The notes: generated by a model not told the origin, from the sequence alone. A DNA stretch of 64,000 bases from Tamlana sp. 2_MG-2023 (GCF_030548465.1 NZ_JAUOSF010000006.1:62001-126000); one strand, 5' to 3'; shown: positions 1-9,704, counted from the stretch's first letter. Numbers and translations: made by a program.

Positions 1-56
1 TTCATATAATTCTTATGAGCTTCCTGACTGCTCAGGAAAAAAGTTTTACAAAATTG

Positions 57-93
57 CGCAAAAAAAAGGATAAACTAAAATAGTTTATCCTTT
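57..93 (-). terminator. Rho-independent terminator after rplQ
   Basis: A perfect 13-bp stem (65-77 with 81-93, loop AAA) lies 24 bases past the rplQ stop codon. On the minus strand it is followed by a run of T (complement of the A-run at 60-67). This should end the rpsD-rpoA-rplQ transcript. Confidence 0.85.
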
Positions 94-117
94 ATATTTT
101 TAAATGCTAATCATCAT

Positions 118-591
118 TTATTCCTCTTCGTTTGAAGCTTTAGTTTCAACAGCAGCAGATTCAGCTGGTTTAGAACCACCTCTTCTACTTCTTCTTGTTG
201 TTTTCTTCTTAGCTTTATCAGCGTTGTAGATTTCGTTGTAATCAACTAATTCTATCATTGCCATATCAGCGTTATCACCTAAACGATTACCTAATTTGAT
301 AATTCTAGTATAACCTCCTGGTCTGTCTGCTATTTTAGTAGCAACATCTCTAAACAACTCAGTTACCGCATCTTTTTGTCTAAGGTTAGCCATCACAATA
401 CGTCTGTTGTGAGTCGTATCTACTTTAGACTTAGTAATCATTGGCTCAACAAATTGTTTTAAAGCTTTCGCTTTTGCTACAGTTGTGTTGATACGTTTAT
501 GCTCAATTAATGAACATGCCATATTAGCCAACATTGCTTTTCTGTGAGCTGTTTTTCTACCTAAGTGGTTTACTTTTTTTCCGTGTCTCAT
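118..591 (-). CDS. rplQ: 50S ribosomal protein L17 (bL17)
   Basis: This is a large-subunit protein that binds 23S rRNA. The 157-residue product starts [20 protein letters not shown], the invariant L17 N-terminus, and keeps the family core to about residue 125. The last 30 residues are a basic-then-acidic low-complexity tail ([12 protein letters not shown], then Ala/Glu-rich), longer than the E. coli protein and common in Bacteroidota. It is the last gene of the rpsD-rpoA-rplQ unit, 58 nt after rpoA, and is followed by a strong terminator. Identification is secure. Confidence 0.99.
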   Translation of the reverse strand: MRHGKKVNHLGRKTAHRKAMLANMACSLIEHKRINTTVAKAKALKQFVEPMITKSKVDTTHNRRIVMANLRQKDAVTELFRDVATKIADRPGGYTRIIKLGNRLGDNADMAMIELVDYNEIYNADKAKKKTTRRSRRGGSKPAESAAVETKASNEEE

Positions 592-649
592 GACATTTAA
601 ATTTAATCATCTTGCTACAACTCACTTCTGAGGAGCAAACTATGATTTG

Positions 650-1642
650 TTAATCTTTATCTAATTTATATTTGCTTAAGTCCATTCCGAAATTAAGACC
701 TTTAACATTTACAAGCTCTTCAAGCTCAGTTAAAGATTTTTTACCAAAGTTTCTGAATTTCATTAAATCATTTTTATTGAATGATACTAAGTCACCTAAA
801 GTATCAACTTCAGCAGCTTTTAAACAATTAAGTGCACGAACAGATAAATCCATATCGATTAACTTCGTTTTAAGCAACTGTCTCATGTGAAGTGATTCTT
901 CATCATAAGTTTCAGTTTGTGCAATTTCATCAGCCTCTAAAGTGATACGCTCATCAGAGAATAACATGAAGTGGTGAATTAATGTCTTTGCACCTTCTGT
1001 TAAAGCGTCTTGTGGAGAAATTGAACCATCCGTAATGATTTCAAAAACTAATTTTTCATAATCAGTTTTTTGCTCAACACGATAGTTTTCAATACTATAC
1101 TTAACGTTTTTTATTGGTGTATAAATTGAATCAGTAAAAATAGTTCCGATTGGTGCTGAAGCTTTTTTGTTTTCTTCTGCAGGAACATATCCTCTACCTT
1201 TTTCAATTGTGATTTCCATGTTAAAGTTAACTTTAGGATCTAAGTTACAGATTACTAATTCTGTATTTAACACTTGGAAACCAGAGATAAATTTTTGAAA
1301 ATCGCCAGCTGTAATTCTATCTTGACCTGAGATTGAAATTGAAATTGATTCGTTATCAATATCTTCAATTTGTCTTTTAAAACGTGCTTGTTTTAAGTTT
1401 AAGATGATTTCTGTAACATCTTCAACTACTCCAGCAATTGCTGAAAACTCGTGATCAACACCTTCAATTCTAACTGATGTGATAGCAAAACCTTCTAAAG
1501 AAGATAATAAAACTCTTCTTAAAGCATTACCAACAGTTAGACCGTAACCTGGTTCTAATGGTCTGAATTCGAATTTACCTTCGAAATCAGTAGAATCAAT
1601 CATGATTACTTTGTCTGGTTTTTGAAAATTAAATACTGCCAT
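650..1642 (-). CDS. rpoA: DNA-directed RNA polymerase subunit alpha
   Basis: RpoA nucleates polymerase assembly and contacts promoters and activators. The 330-residue length is normal. The N-terminal dimerisation domain (about residues 15-235) contains the family motif [14 protein letters not shown] near residue 38. The C-terminal domain (about 250-325) carries the helix-hairpin-helix segment [14 protein letters not shown]. It sits between rpsD (95 nt upstream) and rplQ (58 nt downstream), the classic alpha-operon order. Like its neighbours it has no evident Shine-Dalgarno sequence, as usual in Bacteroidota. Confidence 0.99.
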   Translation of the reverse strand: MAVFNFQKPDKVIMIDSTDFEGKFEFRPLEPGYGLTVGNALRRVLLSSLEGFAITSVRIEGVDHEFSAIAGVVEDVTEIILNLKQARFKRQIEDIDNESISISISGQDRITAGDFQKFISGFQVLNTELVICNLDPKVNFNMEITIEKGRGYVPAEENKKASAPIGTIFTDSIYTPIKNVKYSIENYRVEQKTDYEKLVFEIITDGSISPQDALTEGAKTLIHHFMLFSDERITLEADEIAQTETYDEESLHMRQLLKTKLIDMDLSVRALNCLKAAEVDTLGDLVSFNKNDLMKFRNFGKKSLTELEELVNVKGLNFGMDLSKYKLDKD

Positions 1643-1737
1643 AATTTTTTCTTCGTTTTAATTGTTATCAGGTTGCGCGGTTTATAAGTTTGAAGAAGTC
1701 AAATAAACCCTTTGGCCAGATACCAATATGATTAATA

Positions 1738-2343
1738 TTATTTAGAATATAATTCTACGATAAATTGTTCGTTGATGTTTTCTGGAATTTGAATTCTAGC
1801 AGGAACAGAAACGTAAGTTCCTTGTTTAGTATCATCATTCCAAGTAATCCACTCATAAACAGTACTAGAGTTAGAAAGTGAATTTGCGATAGCTTCAAGA
1901 GATTTAGATTTTTCTCTAACAGCAACAACATCACCAGCTAATAATTGGTAAGATGGAATGTTTACCAATTCACCATTTACAGTAATGTGTCTGTGAGATA
2001 CTAATTGTCTTGCAGCACTTCTTGTAGGAGCAATACCCATTCTGAATACTACGTTATCTAAACGAGATTCACATAATTGAAGTAAAACCTCACCAGTAAT
2101 ACCTTGTGCAGCTCTAGCTTTTTTAAACAATCCTCTAAATTGACGTTCTAAAATACCGTAAGTATATTTAGCTTTTTGTTTCGCCTCTAATTGGATTGCG
2201 TATTCAGATTTCTTACCACGTCTTCTGTTGTTTCCATGTTGCCCAGGAGGGTAATTTCTTTTTTCGAAGGATTTGTCTTCTCCGAAGATAGCTTCGCCAA
2301 ATTTACGAGCTATTTTAGTTTTAGGACCAGTATATCTTGCCAT
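1738..2343 (-). CDS. rpsD: 30S ribosomal protein S4 (uS4)
   Basis: S4 is a primary 16S rRNA binding protein and, in many bacteria, the autogenous repressor of the alpha operon. The 201-residue product has the N-terminal domain starting [17 protein letters not shown] without zinc-binding cysteines, and an S4 RNA-binding domain from about residue 92 ([12 protein letters not shown], then [17 protein letters not shown]). It lies 192 nt after rpsK, and that gap contains a terminator-like hairpin and a TAnnTTTG box. It is therefore probably the first gene of its own transcript with a leader of about 95 nt. Confidence 0.99.
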   Translation of the reverse strand: MARYTGPKTKIARKFGEAIFGEDKSFEKRNYPPGQHGNNRRRGKKSEYAIQLEAKQKAKYTYGILERQFRGLFKKARAAQGITGEVLLQLCESRLDNVVFRMGIAPTRSAARQLVSHRHITVNGELVNIPSYQLLAGDVVAVREKSKSLEAIANSLSNSSTVYEWITWNDDTKQGTYVSVPARIQIPENINEQFIVELYSK

Positions 2344-2444
2344 AATAATTTAATTAAGAGAGTGATTATGAATTAAGGTCTTAATCTTATCCTTCGATAA
2401 TCTTTTGATCTCTCGGTTGATACTTGTTAATTTTTTTCAGTTTG

Positions 2445-2476
2445 CAAATTTACACAAAAAATTAATACCACCTAAA
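2445..2476 (-). promoter_or_regulatory. Candidate promoter for rpsD-rpoA-rplQ
   Basis: Minus-strand TAAATTTG (2452-2445) matches the Bacteroidota -7 box TAnnTTTG exactly. A weak -33-like TTTAG lies 19 bases upstream, inside the terminator stem. The box follows directly on the T-run of the hairpin after rpsK, so termination and re-initiation would be packed into about 50 bases. The -33 match is poor, so this rests mainly on the -7 box and position. Confidence 0.5.
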
Positions 2477-2496
2477 CCTAGGTGATATTAATTTTT
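2456..2496 (-). terminator. Terminator or attenuator between rpsK and rpsD
   Basis: An 18-bp hairpin (arms 2457-2474 and 2479-2496, four-base loop) has one C/A mismatch on the plus strand that becomes a G-U pair in minus-strand RNA. The 3' arm ends in a T-run on the minus strand. It can stop transcription arriving from rpsM-rpsK. Confidence 0.75.
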
Positions 2497-2535
2497 CTAA
2501 CTTGCTGTATTTAAATCTCGTTAATTAAAACGTGA

Positions 2536-2919
2536 TTAAACTCTTCTTCTTTTTGGAGGACGACATCCGTTATGTGGTAATGGAGTAACATCGATAATTT
2601 CAGTTACTTCAATTCCAGCATTGTGGATAGAACGAATAGCAGATTCTCTACCATTTCCAGGTCCTTTAACATAAACCTTTACTTTTTTCAATCCAGCTTC
2701 TGATGCTACACCTGCAGCATCTTCGGCAGCTAATTGAGCAGCGTAAGGCGTGTTTTTCTTAGAACCTCTAAATCCCATCTTACCAGCAGAAGACCATGAA
2801 ATAACGTCTCCTTTTTTGTTAGTAAGTGAAATAATAATGTTATTGAAAGATGCTGTTACGTGAGCTTCACCAACAGATTCCACAATAACTTTACGTTTTT
2901 TTGTGCTTGTCTTTGCCAT
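2536..2919 (-). CDS. rpsK: 30S ribosomal protein S11 (uS11)
   Basis: S11 forms part of the platform of the small subunit near the mRNA exit. The 127-residue product shows family blocks [20 protein letters not shown] and [20 protein letters not shown], and the terminal [11 protein letters not shown]. It is 103 nt downstream of rpsM. A strong hairpin with a T-run follows its stop codon, so it is likely the last gene of the long rplC-to-rpsK transcript. Identification is secure. Confidence 0.99.
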   Translation of the reverse strand: MAKTSTKKRKVIVESVGEAHVTASFNNIIISLTNKKGDVISWSSAGKMGFRGSKKNTPYAAQLAAEDAAGVASEAGLKKVKVYVKGPGNGRESAIRSIHNAGIEVTEIIDVTPLPHNGCRPPKRRRV

Positions 2920-3022
2920 ATTTTCTAGTGCTTAGTTTTAGTGATAGTCGCTAGAATCCTAAACCGTAATTTCAAACAGATTCCTTCCAACGTCTAAATA
3001 CTAAAGACTAAATTTCTAATTA

Positions 3023-3397
3023 TTACTTAGTTGCTTTCTTCTTGTTAGCAACAGTCTTTCTTCTACCTTTTCTCGTTCTAGAGTTGTTCTTAGTACGTTG
3101 CCCTCTTAATGGAAGACCCGATCTATGACGAATACCTCTGTAACATCCAATATCCATTAATCGCTTAATGTTTAATTGCATTTCAGAACGTAATTCACCT
3201 TCGATAGTGAAAGCTCCAACTGTTTCACGAATCGCAGCTATCTGATCATCGTTCCAGTCTTGAACTTTTGTACTTTCGTCTACTTTAGCCTCAGCTAAAA
3301 TTTCTTTTGCTCTACTTCTTCCTATTCCGTAGATATAGGTTAAAGAGATCACTCCTCTTTTGTTTTTTGGTATGTCTACACCTGCAATTCTTGCCAT
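3023..3397 (-). CDS. rpsM: 30S ribosomal protein S13 (uS13)
   Basis: S13 sits in the head of the small subunit and contacts the P-site tRNA and the L5 bridge. The 124-residue product has the helix-two-turn-helix start [20 protein letters not shown] and the basic C-terminus with [18 protein letters not shown]. The stop codon of rpmJ is 2 nt upstream, so the two are tightly coupled. The order infA-rpmJ-rpsM-rpsK is the usual one. Confidence 0.99.
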   Translation of the reverse strand: MARIAGVDIPKNKRGVISLTYIYGIGRSRAKEILAEAKVDESTKVQDWNDDQIAAIRETVGAFTIEGELRSEMQLNIKRLMDIGCYRGIRHRSGLPLRGQRTKNNSRTRKGRRKTVANKKKATK

Positions 3398-3399
3398 AA

Positions 3400-3516
3400 T
3401 TACCCTTGTCTTTGTTTAAATCTAGGATTCTTTTTGTTTATCACGTAAAGTCTACCCTTTCTACGCACGATTTTACAATCTGCACTTCTTTTTTTAACTG
3501 AAGCTCTTACTTTCAT
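3400..3516 (-). CDS. rpmJ: 50S ribosomal protein L36 (bL36), zinc-free type
   Basis: This 38-residue gene is easily missed because of its size. Translation from the ATG at 3516 gives [20 protein letters not shown], then [18 protein letters not shown] and TAA, which is the L36 pattern. Zinc-binding L36 has three Cys and one His. Here only one Cys remains and the His is absent, so this is a C-minus form that should not need zinc. It lies 4 nt after infA and 2 nt before rpsM. Confidence 0.97.
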   Translation of the reverse strand: MKVRASVKKRSADCKIVRRKGRLYVINKKNPRFKQRQG

Positions 3517-3520
3517 CGTA

Positions 3521-3736
3521 TTAGTATCTATAAGTTATGCGAGCCTTAGTTAAATCATAAGGACTCATTTCTAATTTTACTTTATCTCCTGGTAACAATT
3601 TAATGTAATGCATACGCATCTTCCCAGAGATATGAGCAGTCACAATGTGACCGTTTTCTAATTCAACACGAAACATGGCATTAGATAATGCTTCTATAAT
3701 TGTTCCGTCTTGTTCTATTGCTGCTTGTTTTGCCAT
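3521..3736 (-). CDS. infA: Translation initiation factor IF-1
   Basis: IF-1 occupies the ribosomal A site during initiation. The 71-residue product has the S1-like OB fold typical of the family: [20 protein letters not shown] near the start, then [20 protein letters not shown] and a C-terminal [12 protein letters not shown]. It lies between secY (11 nt) and rpmJ (4 nt), the standard location in Bacteroidota and Firmicutes. Confidence 0.99.
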   Translation of the reverse strand: MAKQAAIEQDGTIIEALSNAMFRVELENGHIVTAHISGKMRMHYIKLLPGDKVKLEMSPYDLTKARITYRY

Positions 3737-3747
3737 AGTATAATAAA

Positions 3748-5103
3748 TTAAGCTACTGCTTTTCTATTTTTACCTGTCTTCATCAAACCGTCATAGTGTC
3801 TATTCAACAAATAAGAATTTATTTGTTGCATCGTGTCAATTGCAACTCCAACCATAATCAATAACGACGTACCTCCAAAAAATAAAGCCCATCCTTGCTG
3901 AACTCCCATAAGCTTAACAATAAGCGCTGGAAAGATAGCAATAAGTGCTAAAAAGATAGAACCTGGTAAAGTGATTTGAGACATAATTCTGTCTAAATAC
4001 TCCGATGTCTCAGTTCCTGGACGAATCCCTGGAATGAAACCACCACTACGTTTTAAATCGTCTGCCATTTTATTAGTAGGAACCGTTATTGCCGTATAAA
4101 AGTATGTGAATACAATAATTAATAAAGCAAAGGTAACGTTGTACCAAAATCCGAACATATCAGAATAATTAGTTTGTAACCAAGCTCCAGTAGCAGTCTC
4201 CTTTAAGAAAGAAGAACCACCAATTAAACCAGGAACAAACATAATTGCCTGTGCAAATATAATTGGCATAACTCCAGAAGCATTAAGCTTTAATGGAATA
4301 TATTGTCTTGAACCTGCCATAGCGCTTTTTTCGTAACCACCGGAAGCTGTTCTTCTAGCGTACTGTACAGCAATCTTTCTCACTCCCATAACTAGCATAA
4401 TTGCAGCTAATATGATAACGAACCAGATAACAAATTCAATTAATACCATCATTAATCCACCATTACCACCACCTTCTAATCGGGTAGCTGCATTTTGTAA
4501 AAATGCTTGAGGTAAAGTAGCGATGATACCAACCATAATTAATAAAGAAATACCATTACCAATACCTTTATCGGTAATTTTCTCTCCCAACCACATAGCG
4601 AAAATACATCCCGTTACTAAGATTGATATTGAAGAGAAATAAAATAATGGCCCTGTCCCTAATAAAAATGCACTTTGAGGAATACCTAATGCAGGTAAAC
4701 TTGCTAAATAACCAGGAGCTTGTAATAAACAGATAGCGATGGTTAACCAACGTGTAATCTGATTAATTTTCTTCTGTCCACTAGCACCCTCTTTTTGCAA
4801 TTTTTGCAAGTAAGGAATTGCAATACCCATTAGCTGAACCACAATAGAAGCAGAAATGTAAGGCATAATACCTAGAGCGAAAACCGAAGCATTAGCGAAA
4901 GCACCACCAGTAAATGCGTTAAGCAAACCTAACAAACCACCGTCTGTTTTATCAGCTAAACCTCCTAATTGCGCCGCATCAATACCAGGTAATACTACTT
5001 GAGCACCAAAACGATAAACTAATAACAGACCTAGTGTTACCACTATTCTGTTTCTTAGTTCCTCTATTTTCCAAACATTCTTAATTGATTCTATAAATTT
5101 CAT
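3748..5103 (-). CDS. secY: Protein translocase subunit SecY
   Basis: SecY forms the protein-conducting channel in the inner membrane. The 451-residue product begins with an amphipathic segment, then about ten hydrophobic spans. Recognisable motifs are [15 protein letters not shown] in the first span, [20 protein letters not shown], and the cytosolic loop with [20 protein letters not shown]. The plug-region glycines are present. It is 14 nt after rplO and 11 nt before infA and is co-expressed with the ribosomal proteins. Confidence 0.99.
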   Translation of the reverse strand: MKFIESIKNVWKIEELRNRIVVTLGLLLVYRFGAQVVLPGIDAAQLGGLADKTDGGLLGLLNAFTGGAFANASVFALGIMPYISASIVVQLMGIAIPYLQKLQKEGASGQKKINQITRWLTIAICLLQAPGYLASLPALGIPQSAFLLGTGPLFYFSSISILVTGCIFAMWLGEKITDKGIGNGISLLIMVGIIATLPQAFLQNAATRLEGGGNGGLMMVLIEFVIWFVIILAAIMLVMGVRKIAVQYARRTASGGYEKSAMAGSRQYIPLKLNASGVMPIIFAQAIMFVPGLIGGSSFLKETATGAWLQTNYSDMFGFWYNVTFALLIIVFTYFYTAITVPTNKMADDLKRSGGFIPGIRPGTETSEYLDRIMSQITLPGSIFLALIAIFPALIVKLMGVQQGWALFFGGTSLLIMVGVAIDTMQQINSYLLNRHYDGLMKTGKNRKAVA

Positions 5104-5117
5104 ACTTATAATGAGTA

Positions 5118-5570
5118 TTATATAGTTACAGCTTCTCCGCCAGCAGCTTCAATAGCAGCCTTTGCTGAAGCAGTAAACTTATGAGCAGATATTTTTAATT
5201 TTGCTTTTAATTCACCACGACCTAATATTTTAACTAGATCATTCTTTCCGATTAAACGGTTAGCGAATAATGTTTCAAAATCAACAGTATCTCCAATTTT
5301 CTTATCATCAGCCAATTGTTGTAAAGTATCTAAATTGATACCTTGGTATTCAACACGGTTAATGTTAGTAAAACCAAATTTAGGAACACGTCTTTGAAGT
5401 GGCATTTGACCACCTTCAAATCCTAGTTTCTTAGAATAACCAGAACGAGATTTAGCTCCTTTGTGACCACGAGTTGCCGTACCACCTTTTCCAGAACCTT
5501 GTCCTCTACCTATTCGTTTCCCTTGGTTTTTTACTGAACCTTCTGCAGGTTTTAAATTACTTAAATCCAT
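5118..5570 (-). CDS. rplO: 50S ribosomal protein L15 (uL15)
   Basis: L15 is a late-assembling 23S rRNA-binding protein. The 150-residue product has the glycine-rich N-terminal extension (GKRIGRGQGSGKGGTATRGH) that threads into the subunit, and a globular C-terminal domain ending in KAAIEAAGGEAVTI. It lies 16 nt after rpmD and 14 nt before secY, in normal spc-operon order. Confidence 0.99.
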   Translation of the reverse strand: MDLSNLKPAEGSVKNQGKRIGRGQGSGKGGTATRGHKGAKSRSGYSKKLGFEGGQMPLQRRVPKFGFTNINRVEYQGINLDTLQQLADDKKIGDTVDFETLFANRLIGKNDLVKILGRGELKAKLKISAHKFTASAKAAIEAAGGEAVTI

Positions 5571-5586
5571 TTTTCAGTTTATATTT

Positions 5587-5766
5587 TTAAGCTTCTTCTA
5601 CAGAAACTAAATGTGAAACTTTAGCAACCATACCAAGAATATTTGGTGTAGCTTCATGCTCTTTTACTTGACCAATCTTATTAAGACCTAGAGCTACTAA
5701 AGTTCTCTTTTGTCTTTGTGGGCGATTGATTGCGCTTTTAACTTTTGTTACTTTAATCTTTGCCAT
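5587..5766 (-). CDS. rpmD: 50S ribosomal protein L30 (uL30)
   Basis: This 59-residue gene is short enough to be missed by length-filtered calling. Translation from the ATG at 5766 reads MAKIKVTKVKSAINRPQRQK and continues with RTLVALGLNKIGQ, the L30 signature, ending SVEEA before TAA at 5587. It fits exactly between rpsE (11 nt upstream) and rplO (16 nt downstream), where L30 is expected. Confidence 0.98.
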   Translation of the reverse strand: MAKIKVTKVKSAINRPQRQKRTLVALGLNKIGQVKEHEATPNILGMVAKVSHLVSVEEA

Positions 5767-5777
5767 CTCTGTCTATA

Positions 5778-6302
5778 TTAAGCGTTAAAAACCTGTTCAA
5801 GTGAAATACCTCTATCTCTAGCGATTACGTTTGCATCTCTTAATTGTAATAAAGCATCAAAAGTTGCTTTTACTACGTTATGAGGGTTTGACGAACCTTG
5901 AGATTTTGATAATACGTCGTGTACACCAACTGCCTCTAACACTGTTCTTACAGCACCACCAGCAATTACACCTGTACCAGGAGCAGCAGGAATAATGTTT
6001 ACTCTAGCTCCACCGTATTTACCTTTTTGCTCATGTGGTAAAGTTCCTTTAATAATAGGAATTCTAACTAGGTTTTTCTTAGCATCTTCTACTGCTTTTG
6101 CAATCGCACTAGCAACATCTTTAGATTTACCTAAACCTTGTCCTACAACACCAGCTTCATCACCAACTACTACAATTGCTGAGAAACCAAATGCTCTACC
6201 ACCTTTAGTTACTTTTGTAACTCTCTGTACACCAACTAAACGATCTTTAAGATCTAATCCACCTGGTTTTACTAACTCTGCACTTTTATATTTTTGAAAC
6301 AT
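5778..6302 (-). CDS. rpsE: 30S ribosomal protein S5 (uS5)
   Basis: S5 helps maintain translational accuracy and mRNA helicase function at the entry pore. The 174-residue product has the double-stranded RNA-binding-like N-domain with the S5 signature [20 protein letters not shown], and a C-domain with [19 protein letters not shown]. It lies 6 nt after rplR and 11 nt before rpmD. Confidence 0.99.
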   Translation of the reverse strand: MFQKYKSAELVKPGGLDLKDRLVGVQRVTKVTKGGRAFGFSAIVVVGDEAGVVGQGLGKSKDVASAIAKAVEDAKKNLVRIPIIKGTLPHEQKGKYGGARVNIIPAAPGTGVIAGGAVRTVLEAVGVHDVLSKSQGSSNPHNVVKATFDALLQLRDANVIARDRGISLEQVFNA

Positions 6303-6308
6303 AATTTC

Positions 6309-6665
6309 TTAGAATTTAAGTCCTGCTTCTCTAGCTCCTTCAGCTAATGATTTAACTCTACCGTGATATAAGTAACCACCTCTATCGAAAGAGATCGTTT
6401 CTACACCAGCTTTTAAAGCTTTTTCAGCCAGTGCTTTACCTACTAATTTAGCTACTTCAGATTTAGTTGCTTTTGCAGAACTAATGTCTTTATCTCTTGA
6501 AGATGCTGCACTGATAGTGTTACCAGTTACATCATCAACTATTTGAGCATAAATTTCTTTATTACTTCTATAAACAGCTAATCGTGGTCTTGCTTCTGTA
6601 CCAGAAACAACCTTACGGATTCTGTTTTTTATTCTTAGTCTTCTTTCGTTCTTTGTCAATGCCAT
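6309..6665 (-). CDS. rplR: 50S ribosomal protein L18 (uL18)
   Basis: L18 binds 5S rRNA in the central protuberance. The 118-residue length is typical. Family features are the basic N-terminus with [12 protein letters not shown], the strand [18 protein letters not shown], and the C-terminal [20 protein letters not shown]. It is placed between rplF (10 nt) and rpsE (6 nt) as expected. Confidence 0.99.
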   Translation of the reverse strand: MALTKNERRLRIKNRIRKVVSGTEARPRLAVYRSNKEIYAQIVDDVTGNTISAASSRDKDISSAKATKSEVAKLVGKALAEKALKAGVETISFDRGGYLYHGRVKSLAEGAREAGLKF

Positions 6666-6675
6666 AACTTAATTA

Positions 6676-7218
6676 TTAAGCTGATTTACCTGCTTTTCTT
6701 CTTATTACCTCACCTACGAACTTAACTCCTTTACCTTTATAAGGCTCTGGTCTTCTGAAACCACGAATTTTTGCCGCTACTTGACCAACAAGTTGTTTAT
6801 CGAATGATGTTAGTTTTATGATTGGATTTTTTCCTTTTTCAGAAATCGTTTCAACCTTTACTTCTTCAGCAATGTTTAAAATGATATTGTGAGAAAATCC
6901 TAAAGCTAAATCTAATTTTTGACCTTGGTTAGATGCTCTATAACCTACACCTACCAATTCTAATTGCTTAGTCCATCCGTTAGATACACCTTCAATCATA
7001 TTGTTCACTAAAGATCTGTATAAACCGTGTTTGGCTTTTTCCTCTTTTTTATCTGAAGGACGTGTTACTAAAACATTTCCTTCTTCCACTTTAATTTCAA
7101 CAGTGTCGAAATTTTGTGATAATTCTCCTAATTTTCCTTTTACAGTTAAAACGTTATCTTTAACATCAACTGTTACACCTTCTGGAATGGCTACTGGATT
7201 ATTTCCTATTCTTGACAT
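6676..7218 (-). CDS. rplF: 50S ribosomal protein L6 (uL6)
   Basis: L6 lies at the base of the stalk near the factor-binding site and the sarcin-ricin loop. The 180-residue product begins MSRIGNNPVAIPEGVTVDV and has two L6 repeats, with the C-terminal signature RRPEPYKGKGVKF about residues 153-165. It follows rpsH by 17 nt and precedes rplR by 10 nt. Confidence 0.99.
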   Translation of the reverse strand: MSRIGNNPVAIPEGVTVDVKDNVLTVKGKLGELSQNFDTVEIKVEEGNVLVTRPSDKKEEKAKHGLYRSLVNNMIEGVSNGWTKQLELVGVGYRASNQGQKLDLALGFSHNIILNIAEEVKVETISEKGKNPIIKLTSFDKQLVGQVAAKIRGFRRPEPYKGKGVKFVGEVIRRKAGKSA

Positions 7219-7235
7219 TTCTTTCTGGCTTTAAA

Positions 7236-7634
7236 TTAGTATACGTAACATAAAACTTCTCCACCTACGTTATCTCTTTTAGCTTGTTTGCCTGTCATTA
7301 CTCCGTGAGAAGTTGAAACGATAGCAATACCAAGACCGTTAAGGATTCTAGGTAAATCTTTAGATCCAGAATACTGACGTAAACCTGGAGTACTAATTCT
7401 TTGAAGTTTCTTGATTACTGGTTCCTTTGTTTCTTTGTTGTACTTAAGAGCTATTTTAATAGTTCCTTGTACTGAAGAGTCATCAAATTTATAACTTAAA
7501 ATATATCCTTGTTCGAATAAAATTTTAGTTATGTCTTTTTTCAAATTAGATGCTGGAATCTCTACCACTCTATGGTTAGCACGCACCGCATTTCTAATTC
7601 TTGTCAAATAATCCGCAATTGGATCTGAGTACAT
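7236..7634 (-). CDS. rpsH: 30S ribosomal protein S8 (uS8)
   Basis: S8 binds the central domain of 16S rRNA and in E. coli is the translational repressor of the spc operon. The 132-residue product begins MYSDPIADYLTRIRNA and carries the C-terminal signature IVSTSHGVMTGKQAK near residues 105-119. The gap before it (69 nt after rpsN) is the longest inside the spc part. I see no obvious promoter in it, so it may hold an RNA element. Confidence 0.99.
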   Translation of the reverse strand: MYSDPIADYLTRIRNAVRANHRVVEIPASNLKKDITKILFEQGYILSYKFDDSSVQGTIKIALKYNKETKEPVIKKLQRISTPGLRQYSGSKDLPRILNGLGIAIVSTSHGVMTGKQAKRDNVGGEVLCYVY

Positions 7635-7703
7635 AATGAATTGATTTTGTGATTTTGGTTTTCGATTTAATCTCGAACCTTAAATCTGATTATTTAAATA
7701 ATA

Positions 7704-7973
7704 TTACCAACTAGCTTTTCTTACTCCAGGGATAAGACCTTGATTAGCCATTTCTCTGAAAGTTACACGAGAGATCCCGAAAGTTCTCATGTATCCTTTT
7801 GGTCTTCCTGTTAATTTACATCTATTATGCTGACGAATAGGAGATGCATTTTTAGGTAACTTTTGTAATGCTTCGTAATCTCCAGCTTCTTTTAAAGCTT
7901 TACGTTTCTCAGCATACTTTGCTACTGTTTTTGCTCTTTTTACCTCACGGGCTTTCATTGATTCTTTAGCCAT
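7704..7973 (-). CDS. rpsN: 30S ribosomal protein S14 (uS14), long zinc-free form
   Basis: S14 lies in the head of the 30S subunit. The 89-residue product is the long C-minus form: it has only one Cys and lacks the CxxC pairs of the 61-residue zinc form. Signature residues are [20 protein letters not shown] and the terminal [11 protein letters not shown]. It is 3 nt after rplE. Confidence 0.99.
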   Translation of the reverse strand: MAKESMKAREVKRAKTVAKYAEKRKALKEAGDYEALQKLPKNASPIRQHNRCKLTGRPKGYMRTFGISRVTFREMANQGLIPGVRKASW

Positions 7974-7976
7974 ATC

Positions 7977-8528
7977 TTAGTTCTTTTGAAAAGGTAATCC
8001 TAATTCGGTTAATAATGATTTTGCTTCTTTATCAGTTTCAGCAGAAGTTACAAATGTAATATCCATTCCTGAAATTTTGTTGACTTTGTCAATGTTTATT
8101 TCTGGAAAGATAATTTGTTCAGTAATTCCTAAGTTGTAATTACCTCTACCATCGAAACCTGTAGCTTTAATTCCGTTGAAATCTCTAACACGAGGAAGTG
8201 CAGAAGTTACTAAACGGTCTAAAAACTCATACATGTTATCACCACGTAAAGTTACTTTTGCCCCAATTGGCATCCCTTTACGTAATTTAAATGATGCAAC
8301 ATCTTTCTTAGATAAGGTAAATATTGCTTTTTGTCCAGATATAGTTGTTAATTCTTCAACTGCATGATCAATCAACTTTTTGTCTGCAACTGCTGCTCCA
8401 ACACCTTTAGATATTACTATCTTAGTAAGTTTAGGAACTTGCATTACATTCTTATATCCAAATTCGTCTGTAAGAGCTGCAATTACTTTGCCTTTATACT
8501 CTTCTTTAAGTCTAGGTGAATATGCCAT
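7977..8528 (-). CDS. rplE: 50S ribosomal protein L5 (uL5)
   Basis: L5 binds 5S rRNA and contacts P-site tRNA. The 183-residue product carries the L5 signature [18 protein letters not shown] near residue 35, and conserved [27 protein letters not shown] and [15 protein letters not shown]. It overlaps nothing and sits 2 nt after rplX and 3 nt before rpsN. Confidence 0.99.
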   Translation of the reverse strand: MAYSPRLKEEYKGKVIAALTDEFGYKNVMQVPKLTKIVISKGVGAAVADKKLIDHAVEELTTISGQKAIFTLSKKDVASFKLRKGMPIGAKVTLRGDNMYEFLDRLVTSALPRVRDFNGIKATGFDGRGNYNLGITEQIIFPEINIDKVNKISGMDITFVTSAETDKEAKSLLTELGLPFQKN

Positions 8529-8530
8529 AA

Positions 8531-8842
8531 CTATATTACTTCATTAGATTTTGTTGAAAATCTTACTTTTTTATCGCCTTCTACTCTATAACCTACTCTA
8601 GTTGTTTCTCCTTTTGAAGTTAACAATGATAAGTTAGAAATATGAATAGCTGCTTCTTTCTCTACGATTCCACCTTGAGGATTTTGTGCACTTGGTTTAG
8701 TATGTTTCTTAACCATGTTTACACCCTCAACAATCGCTTTGTTCTTTTCTATTAATACTTTTTGTACAACACCTTCAGATCCTTTGTGATCTCCAGCGAT
8801 TACTTTTACAGTATCTCCAGTTTTTATTTTAAGCTTTGTCAT
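8531..8842 (-). CDS. rplX: 50S ribosomal protein L24 (uL24)
   Basis: L24 is an assembly initiator of the large subunit. The 103-residue product starts with a KOW motif ([20 protein letters not shown], residues 4-23), then the family block [20 protein letters not shown]. Only 2 nt separate it from rplE, and it is 15 nt after rplN. Confidence 0.99.
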   Translation of the reverse strand: MTKLKIKTGDTVKVIAGDHKGSEGVVQKVLIEKNKAIVEGVNMVKKHTKPSAQNPQGGIVEKEAAIHISNLSLLTSKGETTRVGYRVEGDKKVRFSTKSNEVI

Positions 8843-8857
8843 CTTACTTATTATGTA

Positions 8858-9226
8858 TTAAAGCACCTCTGGTGCTAATGATACAATCTTCATGAATTGT
8901 TTATCACGAAGCTCTCTAGCAACAGGACCAAATACACGTGTACCTCTCATCTCACCCGTTGGGTTTAATAATACACAAGCATTATCATCAAATCTTATAT
9001 AAGATCCGTCTGGTCTTCTTACTTCCTTCTTGGTACGCACAACAACTGCTGTAGAAACTGCTTTCTTCTTAACGTTTCCATTAGGAGTTGCATCTTTTAC
9101 AGAAACAACTATTTTGTCTCCTACAGAAGCGTATCTTCTTTTAGTACCTCCCAATACACGGATAACCAAAACTTCTTTTGCTCCTGTATTGTCTGCTACC
9201 TTTATTCTTGATTCTTGCTGTAACAT
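8858..9226 (-). CDS. rplN: 50S ribosomal protein L14 (uL14)
   Basis: L14 forms an intersubunit bridge and is the docking site for the silencing factor RsfS. The 122-residue product begins [20 protein letters not shown] and ends with [12 protein letters not shown], both highly conserved. The RNA-binding signature around [20 protein letters not shown] is intact. It lies 2 nt after rpsQ and 15 nt before rplX. Confidence 0.99.
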   Translation of the reverse strand: MLQQESRIKVADNTGAKEVLVIRVLGGTKRRYASVGDKIVVSVKDATPNGNVKKKAVSTAVVVRTKKEVRRPDGSYIRFDDNACVLLNPTGEMRGTRVFGPVARELRDKQFMKIVSLAPEVL

Positions 9227-9228
9227 AA

Positions 9229-9486
9229 TTATTTAGCTCTTTCTAGGATTTCTACTAATCTCCAACATTTAGATTTACTTAAAGCTCTAGTTTCCATGAT
9301 CTTTACAGTATCTCCAATATTACAATCGTTTGTCTCGTCGTGTGCAACGTATTTTTTCGTTTTCAACACGAACTTACCATACATAGGGTGTTTTACTTTT
9401 TTAACCTCTGCAACAACTATTGATTTTTGCATTTTGTTACTAGTAACAACTCCTATACGTTCTTTTCTTAAATTTCTTGTTTCCAT
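9229..9486 (-). CDS. rpsQ: 30S ribosomal protein S17 (uS17)
   Basis: S17 is a primary 16S rRNA-binding protein with an OB fold. The 85-residue product has the typical [20 protein letters not shown] start and the signature [20 protein letters not shown] near residues 57-76. It is 13 nt after rpmC and 2 nt before rplN. Confidence 0.99.
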   Translation of the reverse strand: METRNLRKERIGVVTSNKMQKSIVVAEVKKVKHPMYGKFVLKTKKYVAHDETNDCNIGDTVKIMETRALSKSKCWRLVEILERAK

Positions 9487-9499
9487 CTTTTCGGCAGAA

Positions 9500-9691
9500 T
9501 TATTGTAATTCTCTTTTAGTTAATTCGGTCGCAATTCTAGCTACAGATCTTCTTACTGAACGTAATTGAATTGGATTTTCTAAAGGAGATATTGCATGAG
9601 CCAATTTTAGGTCTGAATAACTCTTTTTTGTTTCACTAAGCTTCTCTTGTAACTCAGCTACAGATAATTCTTTAATTTCTGATTGTTTCAT
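9500..9691 (-). CDS. rpmC: 50S ribosomal protein L29 (uL29)
   Basis: L29 is part of the polypeptide exit site and helps dock trigger factor and SRP. The 63-residue all-helical product begins [20 protein letters not shown] and has the C-terminal segment [20 protein letters not shown]. It lies between rplP and rpsQ, 13 nt from each. Confidence 0.99.
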   Translation of the reverse strand: MKQSEIKELSVAELQEKLSETKKSYSDLKLAHAISPLENPIQLRSVRRSVARIATELTKRELQ

Positions 9692-9704
9692 AATATCAAA
9701 TAAA

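Noticed and set aside
5995-6297. Plus-strand open frame of 100 codons
   Set aside because: It lies entirely antisense to rpsE, a certain gene. Long antisense frames are common within these ribosomal genes.
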